Assembly (NCBI GenBank): GCA_905160935.1
Contig: CAJHZI010000794.1
Span: forward strand, 595,001-659,000
Direction: 5' to 3'
Source of the DNA: Enchytraeus crypticus
Lineage: Eukaryota; Annelida; Clitellata; Enchytraeida; Enchytraeidae
Length of the DNA: 64,000 nt
In this document: piece by piece, positions 1 through 9,849 of the stretch
How positions within the stretch are numbered: the first letter of the stretch is position 1
How the letters are laid out: every line of letters begins with the position of its first letter
Notes under the pieces: generated by a model
Database searches by the model: none
Told to the model about the DNA's origin: nothing
What the model saw: the letters and a program-made list of their open reading frames with translations, nothing else
Translations under genes and position numbers: made by a program

Positions 1-520
1 CTTCCCTCGCATCTGCCTTAGAAGCAACCAATGAAAATTGTATGCCATTTAGCTCGGTTAGTTTTCTAACTTTTCCAAAACAAACATGACAAATTTGATA
101 TGCCTAAAGTAAAGAAGAATCAAATAAACACTTTATGTAATAATTCATCGGAAGTATTCCGGTAGAGTATCATATGATAGAATTTCATTCTGCTCAGAAA
201 ATGAACAAGAACTTGAACAAGACACGAGAAGCTGTGCTGAAAAGTGACAGTGAAATATGTCTACAGGAAATGTTGATGAAACAATGGATATGACATAGAT
301 TAGAATGGAAAACTTGACCTAATTATTACATGAACATCCGGATGGCAGTCCTAAGACAAAAATTTCATTGACAATTATCTCGTTCACTAAACAGATCTAT
401 GGTCGTCGATCACATCCACAAATGATACTATCACAAGAAAATATGCAAATAACACACAATGATCCATTTCTCAAAAACATTATGGGTGCTGTAATTGTTT
501 TGCGTTGCTTTCTTTCGCAT

Positions 521-525
<5 letters not shown>
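1..525. other. AT-rich sequence, no gene seen
   Basis: No reading frame, splice pair or repeat unit stands out here. The stretch ends at a long (TA)n tract. Confidence 0.4.
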
Positions 526-569
<44 letters not shown>

Positions 570-574
570 TATAT

Positions 575-606
<32 letters not shown>
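526..606. repeat. (TA)n microsatellite
   Basis: Nearly pure TA dinucleotides with two short breaks. It directly abuts the 5' end of the SINE A copy that follows. Confidence 0.95.
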
Positions 607-612
<6 letters not shown>

Positions 613-846
613 CTTAATAGCGTAGGGGTAAAGTCATGAAGTTTTAAATGACAGATCCTGAGGTGAATTGAACCCTCGTGGGGTCGAATCCCAGCCGCGC
701 CGATCTAAGGGTCAAATTTCGGACATTCACTGGACTAGTTATACGAAAAATTGTCTAAATTGCCTAACTATTTAAACATGTGGTATTCAAAGTGATAGAT
801 ATCAACAAAGTTGATCATTTCACTATAATGCGTGTTTACTTTTCTT
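607..846 (+). mobile_element. SINE family A, near full length
   Basis: The copy begins GAATGTCTTAATAGCG, which is a decayed tRNA 5' end and A box. A B-box-like GGGTCGAATCC lies at 681-691. The body then runs through a block around TTTAAACATGTGGTATT and ends near GTTTACTTTTC. The other copies in this window (10933, 22495, 28489, 61644, 63972) align along its length. It is a Pol III-type non-autonomous element and encodes no protein. Confidence 0.85.
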
Positions 847-1047
847 TACTATTTTATCTACCTCAGTAGACTAGCGAGAACACGACTGCGTAGAGTATGA
901 AATCATGTTACAGCTATTCAAGTCAAGTTGACTATAATTATCGGCTAGATTTCTTCCTCATTGTATTGCACTGTTTATTGGGTCTTTTGCAGTGTTTAGC
1001 TTGACGGTTAAACTTTGGTTTCTAGATGTTACAACAATTCATACTAG

Positions 1048-1110
1048 CCTTGACATTGCCTTATGGCGAGGAATCGGACGTTAAATTCTTACTGATTGAT
1101 TGATTGATTC
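1048..1110 (+). mobile_element. SINE family C, 3' end
   Basis: The conserved tail domain TGACATTGCCTTATGGCGAG is followed by GGACGTTAAATTCTTA and a short (ATTG)n tail. The sequence upstream is diverged, so the head is not delimited. Confidence 0.75.
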
Positions 1111-1217
1111 AAAGCAGTTCAAGTTTACTATAATTTTGGCCTGGATTTCTTCCATATTGTATTTGTACTTTTTATTTCGTCTTTTTCTTCGTTTTTCTTA
1201 ACGGTTTGACTTCAGCT

Positions 1218-1265
1218 TCCTTGTGCTCGATGTTGTCTTTGATAACTTTAGCTCTACAATTGTTG
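1218..1265 (+). repeat. Dispersed family F copy
   Basis: Contains GTGCTCGATGTTGTC and an ATTGTTGT block. It matches the copies at 7745, 22884, 49228, 52428 and 60296. Element type unknown. Confidence 0.6.
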
Positions 1266-1589
1266 TAGGTAGGCCTACAGTTTTGTCACCCTTTAGCAGT
1301 AATTACGGTCAAACAAGACATATGCATAATTAAGTTTCACCATTAAAATACTGTAAGCAGCAGCATGTTCCATTTTACTTCTGATAAATGCCACTTATCT
1401 TCAAAGATGGCTGCCAGTAGGCGGTCTAGAGGATGCCTACTCTTAGGACGAGGCAGCGTGTTGTATGAAATAAATGAAGTTACTCTCTGAAATTAGAAAC
1501 CAACCCTCAAAATCTCATCTCGGCTCGATGAATGGCGTCCAGCAGGAAGAGTCAATATTGACTGAGAGTGACTGACTCAATCGTTCCCT

Positions 1590-2000
1590 GACCAGGATAG
1601 CTCTGGGAGAGAGAAAGAGAGAGAGAGAGACAGAGAGAGAGGGAGAGTGGGATTGTTATGTACAGATAGATGCAGTGGCGCAATAGTTCCATAATAAGGA
1701 TAGGTCAGGGAGAGCGAGAACGAGAGAGAGAGAGAGGGAGGGAGAGAGGGATTCTTCTGCACAGATAGATACAGTGACGCAATAGTTCGATGACAAGGAT
1801 AGGTCAGGGAGAGAGAGAGAGAGAGAGAGAGAGAGCTAGAGGGATTCTTATGTACAGATAGATACAGTGACGCAATAGTTCCATGACAAGGACAGATCAG
1901 AGAGAGAGAGAGAGAGAGAGAGGGGGATTCTTATGAACAGATAGATACAGTGACGCAATAGTTCCACCATCAAGAAAGGACAGCGAGAGAGAGAGAGAGA
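1590..2000. repeat. 85-100 bp minisatellite with embedded (GA)n
   Basis: About four and a half units. Each has a unique core, roughly GATACAGTGACGCAATAGTT plus an AAGGATAGGTCAG part, followed by a GA run of variable length. The GA runs differ in length while the core is conserved, so the whole unit was duplicated and the microsatellite then varied within each unit. GA-rich sequence continues to about 2135. Confidence 0.9.
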
Positions 2001-2498
2001 GAGAGATAGAGTCCAGCAAACTTACCCAGAATTACATAGATTAAGGCAATCTGTAGACATTGAAGATACACCGAGAGGGAGGGAGAGAGAGAGAGCGATA
2101 GAGTGAGTGATAGAGAGAATGAAAGAAAAAGAGAGACATACAGGCTAAAAGTCGACCGTTTTAAATCAAGAAGATCATCAATCTAGATATAGATCTAACC
2201 ATACTTAACTAGGAGGAAAAGAATATGAAGCTAATCAATGAATGACGAATTCTTAGTCATTCATGACCAAGAGCAATGAAGACAGATTTAGTCAGATTTC
2301 CTCATCGGTAGGCGCAATGAAGATTTAGTCGTTTTTATTATGAGAATTTAAGCATCCTCATGCTCCTTGAATCAATGTGATTGCTTGGATATATCACTTA
2401 ATAACTAGATGAAAATATAAGAAATAGAAAGTCATACAAAAATCCACACAAAATTCACTGAGTATTCTTTTCGTGTACTGCAAAGCAGTAAAGACAAA

Positions 2499-2613
2499 TT
2501 TAACATCGGTTTCACATTTTGAAAGCGATATCAGTGACGGGAGAGCCTACGATTTGAATCCCGAACAGACTGATCCGCGGTCGAATATCTTACCGATATC
2601 GCCACTGGCTCTA
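2499..2613 (-). mobile_element. SINE family B copy
   Basis: Read on the minus strand it has the head GAGCCAGTGGCGATATCGG, the GACCGCGGATCAGT block, a degenerate B box and the GTCACTGATATCGCTTTC domain. The 3' end is decayed. Confidence 0.8.
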
Positions 2614-2839
2614 ACATATTAATAAGCAAGAGGCATAAACATTAGTATAGAGTCTATTGACAGATGTACAGAGCTTTTTATGAATTTCATATGTAATCTG
2701 ACACAAGAACCAATCGGGTTTAGGTTCTACAATTCAGATCCTACTGGTTGGAATCTCTGAAAAACTCATTCGGGGCTTATGCAATCTATCATCAGCAAAA
2801 CTGACTTTAAATAGAGTGCTACACTTTGAGAAATATGAA

Positions 2840-3095
2840 AATAAGAGAGACAGAGAGAGAGAGACGGAGAGAGAGAGAAAGAGAGAGAGCAAGAGAGACA
2901 AAGAAAGAGACAGAGAGACAGAGACAGAGAGGAATAGATAAAAAGGAGTAGAAACAAGGAGAGAGAGACAGTATGGATGAGCTTTATGAGAGATAGAGAG
3001 GAAGAGATATAGATCTAAAGAAAGCGGAATAGTAGAGAATGAGAGAGAGAGAGAGAGAGAGTAAATAGTGAGATTAAGAAATTCAGAGATAGAGA
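2840..3095. repeat. (GA)n-rich tract
   Basis: Interrupted GA/GACA repeats with short spacers, polypurine on the plus strand. The open frames across it are low-complexity artefacts. Confidence 0.9.
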
Positions 3096-3144
3096 GAGTT
3101 TTATCTTCCAGCGAATCGGTTGTTAGGAAGAAGAAGAGGAATAT

Positions 3145-3165
3145 AAAAGCTCTTGCAGAGCTTTT
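3145..3165. other. Perfect 9-bp inverted repeat with 3-nt loop
   Basis: AAAAGCTCT and AGAGCTTTT flank a TGC loop. The left arm overlaps a TATA-like ATATAAAA, and an AATAAA hexamer lies at 3180-3185. It is too short for a miRNA precursor. It lacks the four-base loop of the histone 3' stem-loop, so no function is assigned. Confidence 0.5.
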
Positions 3166-3169
3166 TCAA

Positions 3170-4440
3170 CTGGCACATCAATAAAATGTTATTGCGAGAG
3201 AAAAAAAGAAGCTGGAAGAACGAAATGCGAAGCTTTCTTTAGACAATTTCAACCGTTGACAGAAACATGTATCTTCCCTGTAACTCTTCGTAACCTATAA
3301 GCAGGGTCAAACGAATAAATATCCAGTAAATTTACATAAGGCGAAGTTAAAAGTTTATTTTATAGTTTTTTAATGTTGCAATTTTTATTGGAACACTTTA
3401 AGACTCAGAGATTTTTCAAAAGATTGCGCAGCTGAAAGATGTAGAAAAAAGCTCACTGTCTCACTCCATTATAATCATAGATAGGCCTACCGCTTTATAT
3501 TAAGAAAATGACAGCAGCCTAGAGCAGTAGGGCTATGATATAGCTTATCAACTATGCATGTAATTTAAACAATAACAGTAATGATAAGTAATAAAGGTTT
3601 AAAATCCTTTTCCTCATACAAGGATGAAGTCAGAGACGTCCTTGCATCCGCTTATCACTTCCAATCACGTTGCCCAAATTATTTAAAATAGACGGCTACA
3701 CGTGCTCAAGATAGAGAAAAAAGATCCTAAACGGTGCAGATCCGCCAAAAAGCAGTCAATTTTACTATATGATATTAATATTGTAGTATTCGTATTTATA
3801 ACGTTAATTCCTGATCAAATTAGGCTTCATGACATTATGAATGACATAACTATTATTCACTGCACACTAGTAGGATATCAGTTCTAAGAGAGGGATAGTA
3901 AAGAAATTCTTATAAAATATCACAAAAAAGTGTATTTCATTCCTGCTTTTTTATAAAAAGGGGTGTCGTATGGCTGAAGCCTGAAGTATGAGACGCACCT
4001 AATTGCGTGACTATAATCAAACTTTTCATATGATTTGACTGAGAAGACAGATTTTAACAACATTTTGTTTGTTTCACGTGCATTAGAAAGAAAATGGAAT
4101 AAAATTTCACACTACAGAAAATTAGGTTGAAGATTCATATCCTTCTTGCTTCGGTTAACAGATCTTCGAGTCCTGCGGAACATCGATAATAATCTAATCA
4201 GCTTCTCTTAATAAAATATCTGGACAAGATCCAGAATGTCTGCATTGCAGCTACCAGTGCCGGTCAGCAGCCAGGCAGGGGTCCATTCTCAGGTTTTCAT
4301 CTTGCATTCATCCTCAAAGAAATGTCCTTAATTTCAAATGGTATTGCGGCTTCTCGATTTTCTTATGTCACAAAGATACAGATGCAGATGCGCATTTTGT
4401 TTTGCGCATGTGTCCAAGTGCAAAACTAAATAAAAGTTGA
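3170..4440. other. AT-rich sequence, no gene seen
   Basis: The open frames are short, and I found no good splice pairing or repeat family. Confidence 0.35.
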
Positions 4441-4450
4441 CGCTAATTAC

Positions 4451-4512
4451 CTCGCCCGTTGACATTTCGAGTGAGGAAACTGATGTTAACATTAGCTTTC
4501 TTAGCTTTTTTT
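4451..4512 (+). mobile_element. SINE family B, 3' fragment
   Basis: Only the CTCGCCCGTTGACAT to GTTAACATTAGCTTTC part remains. The tRNA-like head is missing. Confidence 0.75.
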
Positions 4513-4597
4513 ATCAAACTTTTAGTCCCAGATTTATTTGCTTAGATTCATCACTGACTAGTGGAGATGATAGGGCCCCCCTATTCCAACGTTCCCT

Positions 4598-4668
4598 AAG
4601 CCACCTTTCCCCTATTTCATCTCCCCCTATTCCATCTCTCCCTATTTCATCTCTCCCTATTCCCCAAA
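4598..4668. repeat. 17-18 bp minisatellite
   Basis: About four units of CCCTATTYCATCTCTC. A 95-codon open frame that spans this and the SINE fragment is not a gene. Confidence 0.8.
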
Positions 4669-4679
4669 CTGACAAACAT

Positions 4680-6010
4680 TTCTGTAATGTTTCTAATGCA
4701 GGAGGCCTTCGTCTCAATTTCTAGGAGAATCTTTCTTGACGGTTCCATTTTGAAACGGAAACAGACGCTAAACTCAGATTTGTAGATGTATTTTGAAACT
4801 GTACAATAGACTTGTATGGGTACTACTGATTTTCAATGGTTGCAAAACTATAGGCACCCATTATGAGATTTAATTTACTGCAGCAAAGTCCAAATATGTA
4901 GACAATGCTTTAAATTGTTAGTTTATTTAATATCAATAATACACACTTTCACTAGCAAACTAAGATTTGCACGTATATAGAAAACTAAACAGGAGTTTAT
5001 AAAATGAATATTTGTTAACTTTACAAGTAATTAGAATTTATATTGAAACTGCATTGTAAATTATGAACGGTACATTAGATTATTAGATTTTTGATTTAGC
5101 ATACTAAATTTAAAAATCGTATTAATGAAACCGCTCAAGTCTGTTGCAATAGAAAGGACGACATTTCCAACATTGCTTTGATACTATCATAATTTACTTC
5201 TTGCAGTTTTTTTTAACTTTTAGGAACTGCGAAGCTTGCTCAGTGAATATGAAATGGTATTAAACGCATCAGTAGGCAGATACACGGTTAATTAAAGCGC
5301 TCAGAAACCTGTCAGAAAGCTTCAAAGACTGGCCAAGCCGTCCTCCATCAGTTTGAAATGAAATAATCAGACCACATTCAGCCGACGTTACAGAAACAGA
5401 AAACTTAATGAAATAACGTAAGTAGAAAATGTTAGCTCCGTTACTGTCGTGTTTTGTAGGGAATTCAAGCGGCAACAACAGTTTGCAGTATTTAAATTAA
5501 TCTCAGATCAGAATCAGTGTCTAAGAGTGAGAGATAATCATTTTCAGGAAACATAGTCCAGTCAACCAGTATTAGTTAAATATAAAGAAAAAGAAGAAGA
5601 AGAACTAAAGTATAAGTAGAGTTTACAATACCTGCATCATTTAGTAATGTCAAGGATTCCACAAGTGCTAGGCAGAATGAAAAATAAATAAGATGCAAAA
5701 TACAATATCCTTTAATATAATGAAGTAAACTACAGAAAAAATAAAATGCCCTATGTATGCTATACAAAAGCGTCAAATAAAATACACAACTTTACACAAA
5801 AAGCAACATGATACAGTTTAACAAAGTACGACACCCAAGGACAGCTATTATATTCAAGTTGCAGCTTAATATTAAAAGATTTGTTTCGCTGATTTAAGCG
5901 GACATAGGAATGTTGGTAGTTAAGGGAGAGACACTAACGAAAGCATCGAAAAACTATCTCAAGGTCTCTCTTTCAATAACTTTACGCGAGAAATAGTCAC
6001 TGGATATATC
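4680..6010. other. AT-rich sequence, no gene seen
   Basis: Mostly unique AT-rich DNA. A 69-codon minus frame at 5269-5478 has no supporting splice or promoter signal. Confidence 0.35.
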
Positions 6011-6098
6011 AAAGATTCTCTCATTAAAGAGCACCAGTGTAGGAACTGTTGTCTTGACCACCTAATCTGACAGAGGCTGGGCAGCAAAGTGCAGCGAG

Positions 6099-6107
6099 GT
6101 ATATAAG
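6099..6107 (+). promoter_or_regulatory. TATA-box-like element
   Basis: GTATATAAG lies in a locally GC-rich context (AGCGAG before, GCCAGGAAGGCGG after). It is about 70 bases upstream of the ATG at 6174, a spacing that fits a short 5' UTR. Inference from sequence only. Confidence 0.35.
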
Positions 6108-6173
6108 CCAGGAAGGCGGAATTAAAGCAGCGGCCGGAGCGAAGCTCTCGTGCCCTTAGGCCGGCCGTCCCAA

Positions 6174-6386
6174 ATGATTAGTCAACTGACAGAAAATCCA
6201 TCAAAATCTCTCTCATCAAGTCTACTAGCCACAGAAAGTGCACTCGCTAGCGAGAGAATAATCACCCAGTCAAATTACCGCAGCCTAATCTACAGCAAAT
6301 CTATTATAGCGAATCTATCTGCAGTCCAGTTCACTGAACTCAACACGAAATCAAGGCCCTACGAAGCAGATTTGATAAATAGATGA
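6174..6386 (+). CDS. Small ORF downstream of a TATA-like element
   Basis: An ATG-initiated frame of 70 codons, Ser-rich (PSKSLSSSLLATESALASE). It has no membrane segment, signal peptide or family motif that I recognise. I chose the ATG at 6174 because it is the first in the frame and lies 70 bases after a TATA-like site. The frame also extends upstream to a GTG at 6150. The stop at 6384-6386 is followed by no clear poly(A) hexamer. A frame this short is expected by chance, so the promoter-like context is the only reason to list it. It could be a first coding exon or noise. Confidence 0.2.
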   Translation: MISQLTENPSKSLSSSLLATESALASERIITQSNYRSLIYSKSIIANLSAVQFTELNTKSRPYEADLINR

Positions 6387-6399
6387 TTTTAGGGTTTGG

Positions 6400-7440
6400 T
6401 TTACTACTTACGACTGGAACTTGTAATAGTGAGTTAATGAGCACTAGGTAGCTGTAAGTTGAAGCGGCCCATTAGGCGAAAGGTGAAAAGAGCGATGCTG
6501 TAAATTTATATTAGCAGTCAAAAGCATCAAAAGAGATTAATTGGATTAATTCGCACATATTCATTTTCCATTTTATCCTTCCAAGTTTTACAGCACAAGC
6601 TCCTGTTTCTTTTTTGTGCCCAGCATTCTACATCAAACATCATTACTGGCCAAACCACCGAACTCTAGAATTTACCTGTACATCTTAGTGGTACTCTCCT
6701 ATCACATAGCACGTCACTAGCTGCCCTCCAATTCATTCTCTTAATTAAACAATCAAACAAACACGTGAAGCATATCTAGATAAACAAGAAAGCTGTCTTC
6801 CTATCTAACAGAAGACGAGATATCGGGCTGTCAATCTTCCAAGTGCTTCGTTCGGACTCTATTAGATTGCTTTCAGCGCCACGTCACGCCTGCATAATAA
6901 AATATCACTCCGTCGTCAGGCTGATGCAGTCACCTAATCTACCGGCTTAGCCTTTTATCTAATAATAAAGCCAGTCGGAGAAAAATGTACCGACACTAAA
7001 CCGGCTCTCATCGTTTCCGTGAGATGGATTTACGCCGGCGTGAATCCAGAATGGAACCGAGGTGGCCAGGACCTCTGCGCTTTCACATAAATTTCACCAA
7101 ATAAAATATAATTTTAAAAATTAAATAAGTTGCATCTGCCCACTCCAAATTTCAATAGCTATATCGTTCCACAACCAATGTTAATTTAGGTTCATTTATT
7201 TCGTAGCAGACTATAATTTGAGTCAAACTTGTTGAATAGTCATGGTGGCTGGGATTTAGAAATGTGTAAAGCTGCCATTAATTACCAACGGCATTGCTTA
7301 GGATGGAATGCACAATTTTTCATCTAGCCTGCTTGCCTGACTCCCCTCCCCTCGTATTTTGAACTGACCGGTCTTCTGTATTTGCATAGTTCGACGAGGG
7401 TTGATTGTATGTTAATTTCACGAGAAATCACTTTCAATTA
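6400..7440. other. Low-repeat, mixed-GC non-coding stretch
   Basis: One of the few kilobases here without microsatellites or SINE copies. It is punctuated by TTAATTA-type words and by the dyad at 7026-7047. It could hold regulatory sequence, but the sequence alone does not establish that. Confidence 0.3.
7026..7047. promoter_or_regulatory. 22-bp near-perfect palindrome
   Basis: Outer arms GGATT and AATCC flank a perfect ACGCCGGCGT core. One symmetrical mismatch pair separates core from arms. GGATT/AATCC half sites resemble binding sites of K50-type (Otx/Bicoid-like) homeodomains. That link is an inference. Confidence 0.35.
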
Positions 7441-7498
7441 AAACTCCCTTTATGTCGGACAGTCGCCGGAAGTCGAGTCGTTCACATTAATTAGAAAA

Positions 7499-7597
7499 AT
7501 GGCGCTACGGAAACAATCCGAGAGGCAAATGAATGGCAAAGACTACATTAGATACAGGCAACATTTAACAGTTAACGTTTATACTAGTAACAGCTAA
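7499..7597 (+). CDS. 32-codon ORF with strong start context
   Basis: The frame starts at AAAATGG, with A at -3 and G at +4, the preferred metazoan start context. It reads MALRKQSERQMNGKDYIRYR and then ends after 12 more residues with TAA. It is basic and polar, with no recognised domain. It may be a micro-ORF, the start of a first coding exon, or chance. Confidence 0.18.
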   Translation: MALRKQSERQMNGKDYIRYRQHLTVNVYTSNS

Positions 7598-7744
7598 GCA
7601 GTACATTTAAATATTTTGCTAATTAATACGGCTGCGCAGTAAAGATGCTTCGACAACAAGAATCGTACCTCAGAAATATTGCCTAGAAAATGTTTCTCCA
7701 GCATTGATTAATCCTCAAAAACCATATGAATCATTTTAAAAAAA

Positions 7745-7830
7745 CACGAATAATTAGAGTGCTACTGTTGTCAATGACAACATCGAGCACTATGGCATCA
7801 AAGTCAGGCGGACAAGCAAATATATAAAAA
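7745..7830 (-). repeat. Dispersed family F copy with dyad
   Basis: The minus strand reads ATAGTGCTCGATGTTGTC and then TAGCACTCTAATTATT. A 17-base perfect dyad, TGTTGTCA-A-TGACAACA, lies at its centre. Relatives occur at 1218, 22884, 49228, 52428 and 60296. Confidence 0.65.
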
Positions 7831-7981
7831 GGTCAAGAAACGGTATAAATCCGATATCTGATAGACCACGCCCGAAAATCAAGATTAAAGGAAACAAGGT
7901 TACGCGTTGCCTACAGATAACGGGCACCAAATGACAAGAGGTATGAGAAAGGAAGATGAAAAATTATAAGTTTTATAATCG

Positions 7982-7987
7982 TTTATT
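7982..7987 (-). terminator. Candidate poly(A) signal
   Basis: AATAAA on the minus strand, about 230 bases past the stop of the minus-strand exon at 8217-9158. It would give an ordinary-length 3' UTR. Confidence 0.4.
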
Positions 7988-8216
7988 ACATGAAATCTGA
8001 CATACCGCAGAAAAACTACAAACATACATAGAACAAAGAGTAAATAGAAAGTTCAATTATACCATAAAGTCCAAGATATACGTTTCATAACAGTCATTAT
8101 ATAATAGTCTAATGATAAAATCTTATCCACGAAAGGAGTGCGTTTAAATAGTAACTAAAATGGATGAGCCTTCCCACTATGAAATGGACTAAATGACATA
8201 TATATTTAATATAGTC

Positions 8217-9158
8217 TTACAAAAATATAGTAACATAACATGCTTTATACAACAATGATATCCTACCGGTGAAACTACGAAGTGGAAGGGATTTCCTGGG
8301 ACCACTCTGGCCTACCTGCTGGTGGAGGTCTATCTTAGGAAAGAGAAACCGATCCGCTTCCTCTTTTCCATACATCCGGTAGAGTTGGATTTGATGCCAA
8401 GGCAATCCATCCCTACAATTCTTCCCTGCATCGTCCTTGATATCATCTTCTTCACTAGAGCTCGCTTCACATCTTTCCACCTCATTCCAGCTCTCAAAGC
8501 TCTCAGCATACTCCGTGTTTCCATATTCGTTCTCTACGTCTCCATACATATCATCACAAGTCAAGACTTCGTCAATAACACTCGAAGTCTTCCTGGTGCT
8601 CGATATTGTTTTCGCCAACGACTGATCTCTTGATGCAATAAAATTTCTACATTGATCTTCGAAAGTTGCAGGTTCCTGGGATTGCACAGTGCAGTTCATA
8701 TGGAAAGATTCGGATTCCCTGATGCCGGATTCTGGAAGTTTCTCGTGTGTCAGTCCACCCAAACGGGTTCGGTTCGAGCCTAAGCTAGGATGTGAGGTCT
8801 CGAGGTTCACACTGAACTCACTGATCACCGACAGGCGCTTCTGCTTCGTAGTCCCATCTCTGTGGAATGTCGGCATATCAACCACTCCTGATCTTCTAGC
8901 AGCAAAAGCAGCAGTGCTATTTGCTGCTGTTGATTCAGCAACAGCTGCTGATTCTTTGTTAAGTGCTGTAGTTGCTGTTGATTCTGCTGCAGCTGCTGTT
9001 GATTCTGCTGCAGCTGCTGTTGATTCTGCTGCATTTGCTGTTGATTTTGCTGCAGCTGCAGTTGATTCTCTGTTACGTGCTGCAGCAGAAGGAGTTTGAT
9101 GGTTTGCAGCAGCTGCAGTAGCTGAATGCCTTGAATTTTCTTCTGATGCTTCTATTGC
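8217..9158 (-). CDS. Hypothetical protein, terminal exon with Ala-rich repeats
   Basis: The longest non-repetitive open frame in the window and the best coding evidence. The minus-strand frame is open from a stop near 9176 to TAA at 8217. An acceptor-like TTTTTATAG ends at 9158, so the exon would enter with two bases of a split codon. The first part (about 9157-8886) is Ala-rich, with 7-residue repeats of the type ATSEAAA encoded by 21-bp units. The next 220 or so residues are ordinary: a Ser/Thr-rich stretch, an acidic SSSEEDDIKDDAG patch, then a mixed segment containing RDGLPWHQIQLYRMYGKEEA near the C-terminus. There is no membrane segment or signal peptide. I recognise no family. A second frame through the repeat part reads QQNQQQL heptads but ends at 8825, while the first frame continues through unique sequence. 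An alternative donor inside the last 20 codons cannot be excluded. Confidence 0.6.
   Translation of the reverse strand, partial: AIEASEENSRHSATAAAANHQTPSAAARNRESTAAAAKSTANAAESTAAAAESTAAAAESTATTALNKESAAVAESTAANSTAAFAARRSGVVDMPTFHRDGTTKQKRLSVISEFSVNLETSHPSLGSNRTRLGGLTHEKLPESGIRESESFHMNCTVQSQEPATFEDQCRNFIASRDQSLAKTISSTRKTSSVIDEVLTCDDMYGDVENEYGNTEYAESFESWNEVERCEASSSEEDDIKDDAGKNCRDGLPWHQIQLYRMYGKEEADRFLFPKIDLHQQVGQSGPRKSLPLRSFTGRISLLYKACYVTIFL
8930..9062 (-). repeat. 21-bp coding array
   Basis: About six units of 21 bp, consensus near CTGCAGCTGCTGTTGATTCTG on the plus strand. It sits inside the minus-strand exon. One frame gives TSEAAAA units and another gives QQNQQQL units. The unit is related to the larger array at 9850-10690. 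Confidence 0.85.
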
Positions 9159-9167
9159 TATAAAAAT

Positions 9168-9325
9168 GATTAATCATTTAGTCAATAATTAATTTTTCAA
9201 TCCATTATCAATCATTCAGTCAATAATTAATTGATAGTTTTGACAATTATTTATCATTCAGTCAATAATTGATGATTAAGTCAATAATTAATTAATCATC
9301 AGTCAATGATTAATCAGTCAATATT
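9168..9325. repeat. Degenerate CATTCAGTCAATAATTAATT repeats
   Basis: Five or six imperfect AT-rich units with internal ATTAAT palindromes. They lie immediately upstream of the acceptor of the minus-strand exon, so they would be intronic. Confidence 0.75.
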
Positions 9326-9689
9326 ATAGATGTCGCTACCATCGGTAATAAGTTAATAAAGGACGCATAATCTTGCCACCAATTGCACAGTTTAGCTGCA
9401 GCTCATACACTTAGCTGTTGACTGAATTAGCAGACAATCGAGGCAGCTAACTAAAACCGAACCATTCTGAGGCATCAGTCATGAACATTGCAAGTCATTT
9501 TTCATTCTTTCGTCCTTTACATCTTCATAGAAACAAAAAAAGTAAAGTTTAAAACTAATCAGATAGATGGCCGTTGATCAGTAACAGAATACGTTTCAAA
9601 TCTTAAGTCCTTTGAAAAGTACATTGACTGTCCAAATTAACCCCTGAGTGAAACAATATTTTAAAATTTCGTTTACCTCTCTCTACTTC

Positions 9690-9830
9690 TATTTTCCTTG
9701 CTATGTCTCTCTCACTCTTTCTCTCTATCTTCCTCTCTCTCACTCTCTCTCACTTTCTCTCTCTCTCGTTTCCTGTTCTTCGCTTGATTTCTCTTTCTCA
9801 CGTATTCGATTTCTATCACTTTCTTGCTCT
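9690..9830. repeat. (CT)n tract
   Basis: CT-rich repeats ending in a pyrimidine run and CTGCTGTAAACAG. On the plus strand this would resemble a splice acceptor in front of the 21-bp array. Confidence 0.85.
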
Positions 9831-9849
9831 GCTGTAAACAGTAAATAGG

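Noticed and set aside
4437..4724. 95-codon plus ORF
   Set aside because: It is composed of a SINE B fragment plus a minisatellite.
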